From assembly GCF_900172295.1 (NCBI RefSeq), contig NZ_FWFL01000010.1:62001-126000 (forward strand): 64,000 nucleotides of DNA. Direction: 5' to 3'. Source of the DNA: Roseovarius litorisediminis. Lineage in GTDB: Bacteria > Pseudomonadota > Alphaproteobacteria > Rhodobacterales > Rhodobacteraceae. Under the pieces are notes generated by a model, which did not search any database, was not told the DNA's origin, and saw nothing but the letters and a program-made list of their open reading frames with translations. The position numbers were made by a program, and so were the translations under genes. Shown here one piece after another: positions 33,509-42,841 of the stretch. Numbering within the stretch: the first letter of the stretch is position 1; every line of letters begins with the position of its first letter.

Positions 33509-33600
33509 AAATTCATAAATCTGTATCCCGTGGTATACATCATTGATATTTCCGACACGTCAGGTATGTACGTGCCAAACCCCTAAGGAGAGCCTGGCAG

Positions 33601-34992
33601 ATGACCGCAACCCGTACCGAAACAGACAGTTTTGGCCCGCTTGAAGTTCCCGCAGACAAATACTGGGGCGCGCAGACACAGCGCTCGATCATGAATTTTC
33701 CGATCGGCTGGGAAAAGCAACCCATTGCCATCGTCCGGGCCCTTGGCGTGATCAAGAAGGCCTGCGCGCAGGCCAACAAGGCCTCAGGCGCATTGGACGC
33801 CAAACTGGCCGATGCGATCATTCAGGCCGCTGGCGAGGTGATCGAGGGGAAGTTTGACGACAATTTCCCTCTTGTCGTCTGGCAAACCGGTTCAGGCACC
33901 CAATCGAACATGAATTCGAACGAGGTGATCGCCAACCGCGCCATCGAGATCATGGGCGGAGTGATCGGGTCGAAAGATCCTGTTCACCCCAATGATCATT
34001 GCAACATGGGGCAAAGTTCGAATGATACTTTTCCGACCGCGATGCATATAGCTACGGCGATGTCGGTACGCGATGTACTATTGCCTGGTCTTGAAAAATT
34101 CGCGACCGGACTTGAAACCAAAGCCGCGGAATTCAAGGATATCATCAAGATTGGCCGCACCCACACGCAGGATGCAACGCCGCTTACTTTGGGTCAGGAA
34201 TTCTCGGGATACGCCCATCAGATACGTATGGGCATTTCGCGGGTAAACTCGGCACTGCATGGCATATATGAATTGGCCCAAGGCGGCACTGCCGTTGGCA
34301 CCGGTCTCAATACCAAAAAGGGTTGGGGCGAAACCGTCGCGGCCAACATGGCCGAGATCACAGATTTGCCTTTCGTGACGGCCCCCAACAAATTCGAGTC
34401 GCTTGCAGCCCATGATGCCATGGTGTTCATGTCTGGCGCACTGGCTACCGTCGCTGGCTCTTGCTACAAGATCGCCAACGATATTCGGTTCCTAGGGTCT
34501 GGCCCCCGCTCGGGTCTGGGCGAGCTGATCCTGCCCGAGAACGAACCTGGCAGTTCGATCATGCCGGGCAAGGTAAATCCGACGCAGGCCGAAGCCATGA
34601 CACAGGTTGCCGCTCATGTCATGGGCAACGATGCCGCGATCAAGTTTGCGGGCAGCCAGGGGCATTTCGAACTGAACGTCTATAACCCGATGATGTCTTA
34701 CAATCTGCTGCAATCCATTCAGTTGCTGGGGGATGTCGCCGACAGCTTTACTGAACGTATGCTCAACGGCATTCAGGCAAATGAACCGCGGATCGAAAAA
34801 CTGATGACAGAATCTCTAATGCTGGTAACGGCTCTGGCGCCTGAGATCGGATATGACAACGCTACCAAGGTTGCGAAAACAGCGCACAAGAACGGCACCA
34901 CACTGAAAGAAGAAGCCATTTCGCTAGGATTTGTAGATGCCGAAACCTTCGAGCGTGTTGTGCGCCCAGAAAAGATGATCGGCCCCAAGTGA
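33601..34992 (+). CDS. fumC: Fumarate hydratase, class II
   Basis: 463-aa homotetrameric, iron-independent fumarase of the TCA cycle. Key segments: [19 protein letters not shown], the [20 protein letters not shown] active-site stretch, [20 protein letters not shown] with the catalytic His, TGLNTKKGW and the superfamily signature [19 protein letters not shown] lies about ten bases before ATG 33601. Followed by a small DUF4169 gene in a TGATG overlap, so fumC and the next two small genes are likely co-transcribed. Confidence 0.97.
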   Translation: MTATRTETDSFGPLEVPADKYWGAQTQRSIMNFPIGWEKQPIAIVRALGVIKKACAQANKASGALDAKLADAIIQAAGEVIEGKFDDNFPLVVWQTGSGTQSNMNSNEVIANRAIEIMGGVIGSKDPVHPNDHCNMGQSSNDTFPTAMHIATAMSVRDVLLPGLEKFATGLETKAAEFKDIIKIGRTHTQDATPLTLGQEFSGYAHQIRMGISRVNSALHGIYELAQGGTAVGTGLNTKKGWGETVAANMAEITDLPFVTAPNKFESLAAHDAMVFMSGALATVAGSCYKIANDIRFLGSGPRSGLGELILPENEPGSSIMPGKVNPTQAEAMTQVAAHVMGNDAAIKFAGSQGHFELNVYNPMMSYNLLQSIQLLGDVADSFTERMLNGIQANEPRIEKLMTESLMLVTALAPEIGYDNATKVAKTAHKNGTTLKEEAISLGFVDAETFERVVRPEKMIGPK

Positions 34993-35171
34993 TGGGCAAG
35001 CCGGTCAACCTGAACCGGTTTCGAAAAAACAAGGCGCGGGCCGATGCCAAGGTCCGCGCCGATCAGAATGCAGCCAAGCACGGCCTTACCAAGGCGGTAA
35101 AAGAACTGGAAAAGGCGCGCGCCGAAAAGGCCGCCAGATCTCTGGACCAGCTAAAGCGTGACGGCGAATGA
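34992..35171 (+). CDS. DUF4169 family small protein
   Basis: 59-aa, very basic, helical protein ([20 protein letters not shown], then KHGLTKAVKELEKARAEKAA). It corresponds to DUF4169, usually found downstream of fumC in Rhodobacterales. Function unknown. The ATG at 34992 overlaps the fumC stop by one base. Confidence 0.8.
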   Translation: MGKPVNLNRFRKNKARADAKVRADQNAAKHGLTKAVKELEKARAEKAARSLDQLKRDGE

Positions 35172-35416
35172 GTGGTCGCCCGGTGAAACGCTCTTTGACG
35201 CTTAGGGGGCACCGTACCAGCGTGTCACTGGAAGACGAGTTTTGGCAGGCGTTCCGGAAAATTGCCGCCGCGCAAAACCGCCCTATCAACGCTCTTGCTG
35301 CAGAGTTGGACGAGGCGCGCGGCAACGACATGGGTCTTGCATCGGCGATACGGTTATTTGTGCTGAGACACCTGCAGTCCCGATTGCGAGACAGCGTTGA
35401 CAAGGGTCAGCCGTAA
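35168..35416 (+). CDS. Ribbon-helix-helix domain protein
   Basis: 82-aa RHH_4-type protein (VKRSLTLRGHRTSVSLEDEF, WQAFRKIAAAQNRPINALAA, SAIRLFVLRHLQ). The pattern is a typical small DNA-binding repressor, and such proteins commonly lie after DUF4169. It overlaps the preceding stop by 4 bp (ATGA). Confidence 0.85.
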   Translation: MSGRPVKRSLTLRGHRTSVSLEDEFWQAFRKIAAAQNRPINALAAELDEARGNDMGLASAIRLFVLRHLQSRLRDSVDKGQP

Positions 35417-35652
35417 AGCACGTCACGCAGCACTTTATTCAACTGAATCTCAGCACGCTCGCCAGGCGTAAACCGTCGCTGTCCTTCGCGGAGTTTGTCA
35501 CTGAAAAGTTCAATAAGCTCATCCCGGTCGATCTGGTTAGACTCCTGTGGAACCTGCCAGGGCTTTTTGCGTTTCCCGCGCCACGCCGGAATCGGCAGAC
35601 GGAAACGAAATTGCGATGGCTGCGCAGATTCGACTTTCGACTTTGCAAACAT
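35407..35652 (-). CDS. Small hypothetical protein, basic
   Basis: 81-aa product from ATG 35652, preceded by GGGGGGA. The sequence contains FRFRLPIPAWRGKRKKPWQV and, near the end, FTPGERAEIQLNKVLRDVLY. No family recognised. It converges with the RHH gene, overlapping by 10 bp. The start at 35652 is chosen because the longer frame (to 35751) is upstream of the ribosome binding site. Confidence 0.6.
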   Translation of the reverse strand: MFAKSKVESAQPSQFRFRLPIPAWRGKRKKPWQVPQESNQIDRDELIELFSDKLREGQRRFTPGERAEIQLNKVLRDVLYG

Positions 35653-35862
35653 ATTGTCCCCCCCCGGGATTTTATGAGGATGCTTCGATAGCAGAAAAAT
35701 ACAGCCCCAGGTAGTGTTTTTACAGGTGAAATCCCAAGGGTTTTTTCCCAACCCTTTCGGAGTTGTTAAATTTTCTTTAATTTACAGGTTCTTGCTGCGG
35801 TTTTGCGTGAAAAGTGCCGTAACGTCACAAATTATGACAATATTTCAAAAACTTGAAATACA

Positions 35863-37233
35863 TCAGGTTTTTCGCGTTTCCACCCTGAGCCAAACCCCAT
35901 TTTCACCACGTACTGTAAGATGCGCCACAGGTATTGCGGGCATTTCCGGAACCGGAATGAAACGATAGGCATGTACCAACATTGCCAATAACAGGGTTCC
36001 TTCGATCATGGCAAACCCTGCGCCGGGACAAACTCTCTGCCCTGCTGAAAAGGGAATATATGCGCGTCGCATACAATCCCGACCGTTTTCAGAGCTGTAT
36101 CGTGACGGGTCGAACTCGTCCGGATTTTCCCACAACCGTTCGTGCCGATGAAGGTGCCACGGGCTTAGAACAATCTGGGCGCCCTTCGGCACAACTCGGT
36201 CCCGGAAGTTTTCATCACGCGCTGCCTCGCGCACCATCATTGGCACGGGTGGATATAATCGCAGCGCCTCGCGAAAAACGTCACGGACGACGCGTAGTTT
36301 TGACATATCTGCAAAGGCAGGCATTCCGCCGCGGAACACCTGATCTGCCTCGATTGCCACCCTGTCCTGCCATTCGGGGTAAAGCGCCAGAAGATACAGC
36401 GACCACGCAAGGGCCGACGCGCTGGTTTCATGGCCGGCCAGGAAAAAGATTGCAACCTGATCTACCATCTCATCGGTATCAAACCGGTCACCTGTTTCTG
36501 GGTCTGGCGTGCTCATTATTTTGGTGGCCAGATCATCTGGTGCGGTTCCGGCCTTGATCGCCGTCATACGATCGGTTGTCAGCTGCATGATCAGCTGTCG
36601 GATCGCCCGTGCCGTTTGCCGTGTGCGGCGGCTGCGAAAGCGCGGAAACCAGTTCGGCAGGGGCAACAAGGCGCCCAGGTTGACAACCGGCTGTGTTCGC
36701 TGATGGTCACGAAATTCCCGAAAGACATTGCTGGCCACCTCATGTTCGATCGGAATGGAAAACATCGTGCGAAAAATCACATCGGCGGCTGCGTGGCTGG
36801 TCTGCTCTTCGATCTCGACCGGAGCGCCATCAGCAAGGCTTTCAAGCCGCTGCACGGCACCCTGCCCTGCGGTATATACCGCCGGAAAGACATCGCGAAG
36901 CCGGCCACCTTCAAACGCCGGGTCAATAATCCGTCTTTGGCGTTTCCATACCTCACCGTTGGTTACGAAAACCGAATTGCCCAACAAAGGCGCCAGCCCT
37001 TCGCGGATGCGATCTGATTTGGGAAAGTCGTTCGGGCGCTGTTTCAGCACCAGATCAACCAGCTCTGGCTGGTTGCACATGTAAGACCGAAAGAACGGCG
37101 TACGAAATTCAGCCATCCAGGCGCGATAAAGCCGCGATGGTTGCGCTGACAATATGTCTTGGCGGAAAAGTTTCAGATATCGCCAGAGGGATACGCGCCC
37201 CTCGCGCGCTGGCGGTTTTGGCGGTGCTGTCAT
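35863..37233 (-). CDS. Cytochrome P450
   Basis: 456-aa monooxygenase. The heme-binding loop FSAGQRVCPGAG puts the axial Cys at residue 402; the I-helix oxygen-binding motif is seen in AIFFLAGHETSASALAWSLY, the ExxR in FREALRLYPPVPMM, and the PERF-like region in WENPDEFDPSRYS. The redox partner is not encoded nearby. Operonic with the membrane-anchored hydrolase gene (4-bp overlap). Fatty-acid or other hydrophobic substrates are possible; none is readable. Confidence 0.95.
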   Translation of the reverse strand: MTAPPKPPAREGRVSLWRYLKLFRQDILSAQPSRLYRAWMAEFRTPFFRSYMCNQPELVDLVLKQRPNDFPKSDRIREGLAPLLGNSVFVTNGEVWKRQRRIIDPAFEGGRLRDVFPAVYTAGQGAVQRLESLADGAPVEIEEQTSHAAADVIFRTMFSIPIEHEVASNVFREFRDHQRTQPVVNLGALLPLPNWFPRFRSRRTRQTARAIRQLIMQLTTDRMTAIKAGTAPDDLATKIMSTPDPETGDRFDTDEMVDQVAIFFLAGHETSASALAWSLYLLALYPEWQDRVAIEADQVFRGGMPAFADMSKLRVVRDVFREALRLYPPVPMMVREAARDENFRDRVVPKGAQIVLSPWHLHRHERLWENPDEFDPSRYSSENGRDCMRRAYIPFSAGQRVCPGAGFAMIEGTLLLAMLVHAYRFIPVPEMPAIPVAHLTVRGENGVWLRVETRKT

Positions 37234-38492
37234 GGCGATACACTCGTATACCCCGACGTGGGCGTTTCAATCCGGCTTTTTGAAGCGGACCTGCCCGCAT
37301 AACGCGCACCAAGAGTTGCCGGGCCTGCAGTGATCTGAAAATAATCGTAATCACCGGGGCGGTCGAACGCACAAAGATATTGAAAATGAAGACGGAAGAA
37401 CCGCCAGCGCAATTCTTTCCAACGTTCAGGGCTGAGTGTTTGGGTGAAGGCCGCAGAAAGTACCAGTGGCCAGCGTTTGTTATCGGGGGCGACGCCCGAA
37501 ACGCTGACGGGATCGCATAAGGCAAAAGAACAGCCATCACCCGGCGCGGTTACATCGACCCAACTGAGTTTGTCTGTGGATGCAAGAAAGGCAAGATCAG
37601 CCCGCAATCGATATGCTTGTGGCAGGAAGGACACCATTGGCACGACCTGTCCCAACGACAGAAACGACAGGGCCGGGCCATTTCCAGCGACTTGCCCCGC
37701 GCGGATCAGATCAGCCAGACAAGACACAGCCAGATGCGCCCCGGATGAATGACCAACCACCAGCACCTCGTCAGCGTTGCCTTTCAGTGCCTGCGCTATC
37801 TGTTCAGAAAACTTGGCCATTCTTTCTTCGATCTGTGGGGGGGTGGCACCGCGATGACGCGCCGAATAGGCGTAATCATGCATCAGGTAGTAAGCAAAAA
37901 ACCTGCTGTCGCGGGACTTAAACCATCGTAGTGCCAGACATGACGCCGCCGCCCCTATTGCCAAGCCCAGGTAAATCGAAACGTCGGATACCGGGGTAGG
38001 CAATTCCCGATCAGGGCGAAAAAGCATGTCCCAGCCCTGAATGAATGCGATCCAGATCACTAAGCCCAACCCAAGTGACAACAGCAATTGCAACGTCAGA
38101 AATCCAACCGGGTAAAGTGCGGCAATAACCGGCCCCTTTCGGAGCCGTGTCATACGCGCCAATGCGCCACTGGCGGTATAAATCCACGCCGTCTGAACAA
38201 GTTGCAGATAGGTTTGAAATATACCCTGTGCCATGCTGTCGCGTACGATGTCAGACCAGACCAAAACCTGGAAATCTGACGTTGTCGGGGTGCCATCGAT
38301 TACCGCATCCACCTGCCAGCCGTAGCCGCTCTTGCTTTGCTTTGGGGACAGTGCAATCTCATAACCCGAGATTTTCGCCTGAACACCGCTTTCCTTGCGA
38401 TAGAGTTCACGATAGCGACGTGGATGAATGGGGTCATAACCCGGAAAATAAAAAACTTGCCTGCGCCGCACCTGGGTCCTGCTGCTACTCAT
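37230..38492 (-). CDS. Membrane-associated alpha/beta hydrolase-like protein
   Basis: 420-aa protein. It starts with the hydrolase-like VFYFPGYDPIHPRRYRELYR, has two membrane helices in the middle (LYPVGFLTLQLLLSLGLGLV and YLGLAIGAAASCLALRW), then the GHSSG nucleophile elbow in VLVVGHSSGAHLAV. The insertion of a membrane hairpin between the strands of an alpha/beta-hydrolase fold is unusual. It overlaps the P450 start by 4 bp, so the two work together. A lipid-like or lipopolysaccharide-related substrate is a guess. Confidence 0.8.
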   Translation of the reverse strand: MSSSRTQVRRRQVFYFPGYDPIHPRRYRELYRKESGVQAKISGYEIALSPKQSKSGYGWQVDAVIDGTPTTSDFQVLVWSDIVRDSMAQGIFQTYLQLVQTAWIYTASGALARMTRLRKGPVIAALYPVGFLTLQLLLSLGLGLVIWIAFIQGWDMLFRPDRELPTPVSDVSIYLGLAIGAAASCLALRWFKSRDSRFFAYYLMHDYAYSARHRGATPPQIEERMAKFSEQIAQALKGNADEVLVVGHSSGAHLAVSCLADLIRAGQVAGNGPALSFLSLGQVVPMVSFLPQAYRLRADLAFLASTDKLSWVDVTAPGDGCSFALCDPVSVSGVAPDNKRWPLVLSAAFTQTLSPERWKELRWRFFRLHFQYLCAFDRPGDYDYFQITAGPATLGARYAGRSASKSRIETPTSGYTSVSP

Positions 38493-38544
38493 GCGTCACC
38501 TCTTGTCGAAAAAGGTTAGCGCAGCTTTCGAGCAAGGGTAAGCC

Positions 38545-39297
38545 TTATCCAAGGACTGCCAGCGCCGGAAAGTTTTCAAGCAGCCAGAACGAAAACGCCG
38601 AAAAACCACCCGTTAGCATCAGCAGGCCGATGGTCCAAAGCAGCAGGCCCATGACCCTTTCGATTTGTTCCATATGCCGTTTCATCCAGTTCATCACACC
38701 CGTCAGGCGCGGCAGGAACGCGGCCACCAACAAAAACGGTACGCCAAGGCCAACAGCATAGACCGCAAGTAATAGCGTCCCCCGCGTGACCGAGCCCTCG
38801 GACGCGGCCAAAGACAAGATTGCCCCCAGTTGCGGACCGATACAAGGTGTCCAGCCAAACGCAAAGGCCAGACCCAGCACATAGGCGCCAAAGGATGATC
38901 CCCCCCTGTCGCCAACATCCAGCCGGGCCTCGCGATTCAGAAACGGAATGCGGAAAACGCCAATAAAATGCGCGCCGAAAACCATCACCAAAAGGCCCGC
39001 GAAGGTGTTGAAATAGCCCTGGTATTGCAAGAACACCGAGCCGATGGCCGACGCAGTGAACCCCAGAAACAGAAACACAGTGGACAGACCCAGCACAAAA
39101 AACAGGGCCGGTACGATGGCGCGCGCACGGCTGCGGCTGCTATCCGAAAGATCGCTTAGGGTAATGCCGCTGATATAAGCCAGATACGGTGGGACAATAG
39201 GCAAAACACAAGGGCTGAGAAACGAGATCACTCCCGCCACCAGCGCCACGATCATGGCAGGTATCAGCCCTGCATCGATAATTTCGATTCCAAACAT
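38545..39297 (-). CDS. ccdA: CcdA-type thiol-redox membrane protein (cytochrome c biogenesis)
   Basis: 250-aa polytopic protein that passes reducing equivalents from cytoplasmic thioredoxin to the periplasm. Six hydrophobic helices; the redox cysteines are in VISFLSPCVLPIVPPYL and GWTPCIGPQLGAIL, the two PC motifs typical of CcdA. Length matches. It is divergent from the TusA-like gene and convergent with nothing immediate. Confidence 0.93.
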   Translation of the reverse strand: MFGIEIIDAGLIPAMIVALVAGVISFLSPCVLPIVPPYLAYISGITLSDLSDSSRSRARAIVPALFFVLGLSTVFLFLGFTASAIGSVFLQYQGYFNTFAGLLVMVFGAHFIGVFRIPFLNREARLDVGDRGGSSFGAYVLGLAFAFGWTPCIGPQLGAILSLAASEGSVTRGTLLLAVYAVGLGVPFLLVAAFLPRLTGVMNWMKRHMEQIERVMGLLLWTIGLLMLTGGFSAFSFWLLENFPALAVLG

Positions 39298-39389
39298 AGA
39301 ACCGACATAGTCAATTCAAAGCCCGCCGTCACGACTGTTGCAGTCACAACCTTGTGGACAGTTTGAAATAACACAATTATCCCGCAGTT

Positions 39390-39638
39390 ATGGATAGTGT
39401 AGAGACAATAGATGCAACCGGATTGCTGTGCCCCCTTCCGGTATTGAAGCTGCGCAAGCGGCTAAAATCGCTGGCACCCGGAGACTGTATCGAAATGCTG
39501 GCTGATGATCCGGCAGCGATTGTCGATGTTCCGCATTTCTGCACCGAAGCCGGGCACGAGCTGCTTGCTGCAACCGAAAAAAGTGGCGTTCAGGTTTATA
39601 TCGTCCGCAAAGCAGTCGCCGACATACCCACCCCATAA
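39390..39638 (+). CDS. TusA/SirA-family sulfur carrier protein
   Basis: 82-aa sulfur-relay protein with the CPxP motif in DATGLLCPLPVLKLRKRL, which carries the persulfide Cys, and a GDCIEMLADDPAA strand. The C-terminal EKSGVQVYIVRKA strand completes the fold. It is divergent from ccdA. Confidence 0.93.
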   Translation: MDSVETIDATGLLCPLPVLKLRKRLKSLAPGDCIEMLADDPAAIVDVPHFCTEAGHELLAATEKSGVQVYIVRKAVADIPTP

Positions 39639-39669
39639 AAACGCCACGCAGGTCAGGGCGTGGCGTTTT
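39637..39669. terminator. Bidirectional terminator between tusA-like gene and rne
   Basis: AAAACGCCACGC and GCGTGGCGTTTT form a 12-bp stem with A- and T-runs on both sides, lying between the convergent tusA-like gene and rne. Confidence 0.85.
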
Positions 39670-39689
39670 CGCAGAAAATTGAAACTGGC

Positions 39690-42431
39690 TTAGCGGGCCA
39701 GTGACCACCAGCCCCGGCGCTTGGGCTTGGATGGGTCTTCGGGCAACTCTGCGGCTTTGGGTTCAGCGGCCACTTCGTTTGCGCTTTCCGTTTGCTCGGT
39801 AACCTCAGCTGCCTCAACTTCGATATTTTGCTGCACGGGTTCTTCTTGTGTCTCTGCGGCGCCGTCAGCTTTTACCGGCGTTGCGTCAGGGGCATCAGAT
39901 GCTTCTACCGTTGCCGTCTCGGTCGTCAGCTCAGGTTCTTTCTTTTTGGCACGTGAACGACGGGGGCGTTTCTTGGGCGCCTCCTCTGGTGCTTCCTCAG
40001 TCGCAGCAAGTGCCCTTGCCGAGGAGTCCTCTGCCTCAGCGTCTTGCGTGCCGGCGCTTGTTGCATCCGCGCCGGCAACCACTTCGGGTTGTTCGGCCTT
40101 CTTGCGTGGTCTGCGCGTCCGCTTAGGCTTGGACTTTGGCTCTTCTGTTTCGGCCTCGGCCGCAGTCTCGGGCTCGGCGACGGTCGTTTCTTCTGGCGCC
40201 GCCTCAGTGCTTTCTGAAGCGGATGAATCGCCATCCTGCGCTTCAGTATCGTCTGCGCTGTCAGCCTCGGCTCCGTTCTCGGCGCCTGACGATTTTGACC
40301 GGCGGCGGCGGCGGCGACGGCGTTTTTTCGGTTTTGTCTCGTCCTCAGCGTTGTCAGAAACGGCACTGACATCTGCTTCGACTTCTTCTTCCAAATCAGC
40401 CTCTGCATCGACGTCATCCATCAAAGAGCTATTGACGGAAACAACAGGCATCGTGGCCTCAGGAACAGCACGGGTGGCGGTTTTGAACTTCTCCAGCGTG
40501 AAATCGGGGCTGACCAGCATGGTGTCCCCCTCGATTCGAACCGACAGGCCATAACGCGCTTCAATCTGTGCTACATGCTCGCGTTTCTGGTTCATCAGGA
40601 AGTTGGCAATACTGACAGGGCATTTGACCAGAACTTCGCGGGACCGGCGGCGCACACCTTCTTCTTCGATCTGACGCAGAATGCTCAGCGCCATGTTGTC
40701 ATCCGAACGTATCAATCCGGTGCCATGGCATGCCGGACAGGGCTGCGTTGTGGCCTCGATCATGCCGGGCCGCAGGCGTTGACGCGACATTTCCATAAGG
40801 CCAAAGCCCGAAATCCGTCCCACCTGAATGCGGGCACGGTCAGTTTTCAGCTTGTCCTTCATCCGCTTTTCGACGGCAGCATTGTTACGGCGTTCGTCCA
40901 TGTCGATGAAGTCGATCACGATAAGGCCCGCAAGGTCGCGCAGACGCAACTGGCGGGCCACTTCTTCAGCGGCCTCCAGGTTGGTCTTGGTCGCGGTTTC
41001 CTCGATCGAGCCTTCCTTGGTGGCCCGGCCCGAGTTCACGTCGATCGCGACAAGCGCTTCAGTCACACCAATGACGATATAGCCGCCCGATTTCAGCTGA
41101 ACCGTCGGGTTGAACATCCCCGAAAGATAGCTCTCAACCTGATGACGCGCAAAAAGCGGCATCGACTCGCTATAATGTTTCACGTTCTTGGCATGGGACG
41201 GCATGATCATTTTCATGAAGTCCTTGGCGATGCGATAGCCGCGCTCGCCCTCGACCAGAACCTCGTCGATCTCGCGGTTATAAAGGTCGCGGATCGAGCG
41301 TTTTATCAGATCGCCCTCTTCATAGATCTTGGCTGGCGCAATGGATTTCAGCGTCAGTTCGCGGATCTGCTCCCACATGCGTTGAAGGTATTCGTAATCG
41401 CGTTTGATCTCGGATTTCGTCCGCTTTGCACCAGCGGTGCGTACAATCAGCCCCGCGCCCTGGGGCACATCAATCTCGTTGGCAATCTCTTTCAGCTTCT
41501 TGCGGTCTACAGCATTGGTGATCTTGCGGCTGATACCGCCGCCGCGCGCTGTGTTGGGCATCAGAACACAGTAACGGCCGGCAAGGCTTAGATAGGTGGT
41601 CAGCGCTGCGCCTTTGTTGCCGCGTTCTTCTTTGACGACCTGCACCAACAGTATCTGGCGTACCTTGATGACTTCCTGAATCTTATACCGGCGCGGGCGC
41701 GGCTTGCGTACCGGACGAATATCTTCGCTGTCGTCTTCTTCGGCTACCGATTCAATTGAATCGTCCTTGATGGACGCATCAGCCGTTCCCGGTTCATCCT
41801 CGTCGTCGAGGTCATTGCCGGCATCATTTCCTGAAGGCGCAACTTCGTCCTCAACCTGATTTTCAACGGCAGTCTCGTCTTGGGAATCTTCTGTTTCGGG
41901 TTCAACTACAGGCGTTTCTGCAACCGTTTCCATGGGAGACAAACCTTCAGTTGCCCCGGCTTCGTCCGGATCATCGTCCAGATCGATTGTCTCCATACCC
42001 GAAATTTCGGAATCAACGACATCTGTCGCGACGACTGCGTCACCGGCCTGAGTTTTTTCTGCCTTGGACTTTGAGCGCGAGCGCGAACGTGGGCGTCTTT
42101 TGGGTTTCTCGTCTTCTTCGTCCTTTGCCTTCATTGCTTCGGCATAGGCGCGCTCTTCTTCCATAAGCGCTTCACGATCAGCTACTGGAATCTGATAGTA
42201 GTCCGGATGTACCTCCGAGAAGGCCAGAAAGCCATGTCGATTACCACCGTAGTCAACGAACGCCGCCTGCAGCGACGGTTCAACCCGGGTAACTTTTGCT
42301 AGATAGATATTACCGGCAAGCTGCCGTTTATTTTCGGATTCAAAATCAAATTCCTCGACCTTGTTTCCGTCGACCACCACAACGCGGGTTTCTTCCGCGT
42401 GGGTGGCATCGATGAGCATTTTCTTAGGCAT
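39690..42431 (-). CDS. rne: Ribonuclease E
   Basis: 913-aa RNase E from ATG 42431 (MPKKMLIDATHAEETRVVVV). The S1 RNA-binding domain (GNIYLAKVTRVEPSLQAAFV) is interrupted by about 190 Glu/Asp/Ser-rich residues and resumes at KVRQILLVQVVKEERGNKGA. Then come the 5'-sensor and the DNase I-like catalytic domain with metal Asp residues in VAIDVNSGRATKEG and IVIDFIDMD, and the zinc-link CPACHGTG. The C-terminal third is the disordered degradosome scaffold, with basic RRRRRRRR-like clusters. A TTG/ATG-initiated extension to 42521 is unlikely. The gene has a 410-bp upstream gap, room for an autoregulated leader. Confidence 0.95.
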   Translation of the reverse strand: MPKKMLIDATHAEETRVVVVDGNKVEEFDFESENKRQLAGNIYLAKVTRVEPSLQAAFVDYGGNRHGFLAFSEVHPDYYQIPVADREALMEEERAYAEAMKAKDEEDEKPKRRPRSRSRSKSKAEKTQAGDAVVATDVVDSEISGMETIDLDDDPDEAGATEGLSPMETVAETPVVEPETEDSQDETAVENQVEDEVAPSGNDAGNDLDDEDEPGTADASIKDDSIESVAEEDDSEDIRPVRKPRPRRYKIQEVIKVRQILLVQVVKEERGNKGAALTTYLSLAGRYCVLMPNTARGGGISRKITNAVDRKKLKEIANEIDVPQGAGLIVRTAGAKRTKSEIKRDYEYLQRMWEQIRELTLKSIAPAKIYEEGDLIKRSIRDLYNREIDEVLVEGERGYRIAKDFMKMIMPSHAKNVKHYSESMPLFARHQVESYLSGMFNPTVQLKSGGYIVIGVTEALVAIDVNSGRATKEGSIEETATKTNLEAAEEVARQLRLRDLAGLIVIDFIDMDERRNNAAVEKRMKDKLKTDRARIQVGRISGFGLMEMSRQRLRPGMIEATTQPCPACHGTGLIRSDDNMALSILRQIEEEGVRRRSREVLVKCPVSIANFLMNQKREHVAQIEARYGLSVRIEGDTMLVSPDFTLEKFKTATRAVPEATMPVVSVNSSLMDDVDAEADLEEEVEADVSAVSDNAEDETKPKKRRRRRRRRSKSSGAENGAEADSADDTEAQDGDSSASESTEAAPEETTVAEPETAAEAETEEPKSKPKRTRRPRKKAEQPEVVAGADATSAGTQDAEAEDSSARALAATEEAPEEAPKKRPRRSRAKKKEPELTTETATVEASDAPDATPVKADGAAETQEEPVQQNIEVEAAEVTEQTESANEVAAEPKAAELPEDPSKPKRRGWWSLAR

Positions 42432-42841
42432 TTTTTCCGTTTGCACCGCGGCACGCGCGCCTGCCCCGGAGGGGCGGCACGTGGCAAGAGGTGTCTGATA
42501 AGGGCGATAGCGGGCGCGCAAGCAAAGGTGCCGTTACCGGCCCCTGCTCTGACGTTTAAATGTTTCGCGCGCTTCATCGCGGTTCTTCTTCTCCGGCACC
42601 TTATTGGGCGCCAATTCAAGGCCTGCTCAGTCTTTGTCAGAACCGGCAGGCATATATTTGGTCTCTTTTGAAGACCCAATCAGCCTGTTCAGATGTGCGG
42701 AAAAGCTTCCTAGCATAATCAAAACAGCGAATCTCTCATGGCGAACACGCTCATTGACGCGCCTCGCCCTACAAATCACACTAAAGGGTGTGCAGGTAGA
42801 ATTACAATGCCGAAAATGTGTATTGTGCTCGAATGCTGAGA
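42432..42841. other. 410-bp leader region upstream of rne
   Basis: No convincing protein, RNA or repeat. As rne mRNAs are autoregulated through long 5' leaders in other proteobacteria, this gap probably includes the rne promoter and leader; the sequence shows GC-rich short hairpins near 42460-42490 and 42545-42600. Confidence 0.4.

Noticed and set aside
40575..41591. 338-codon open frame antisense to rne
   Set aside because: Lies fully inside the conserved catalytic region of RNase E; shadow of a GC-rich gene.
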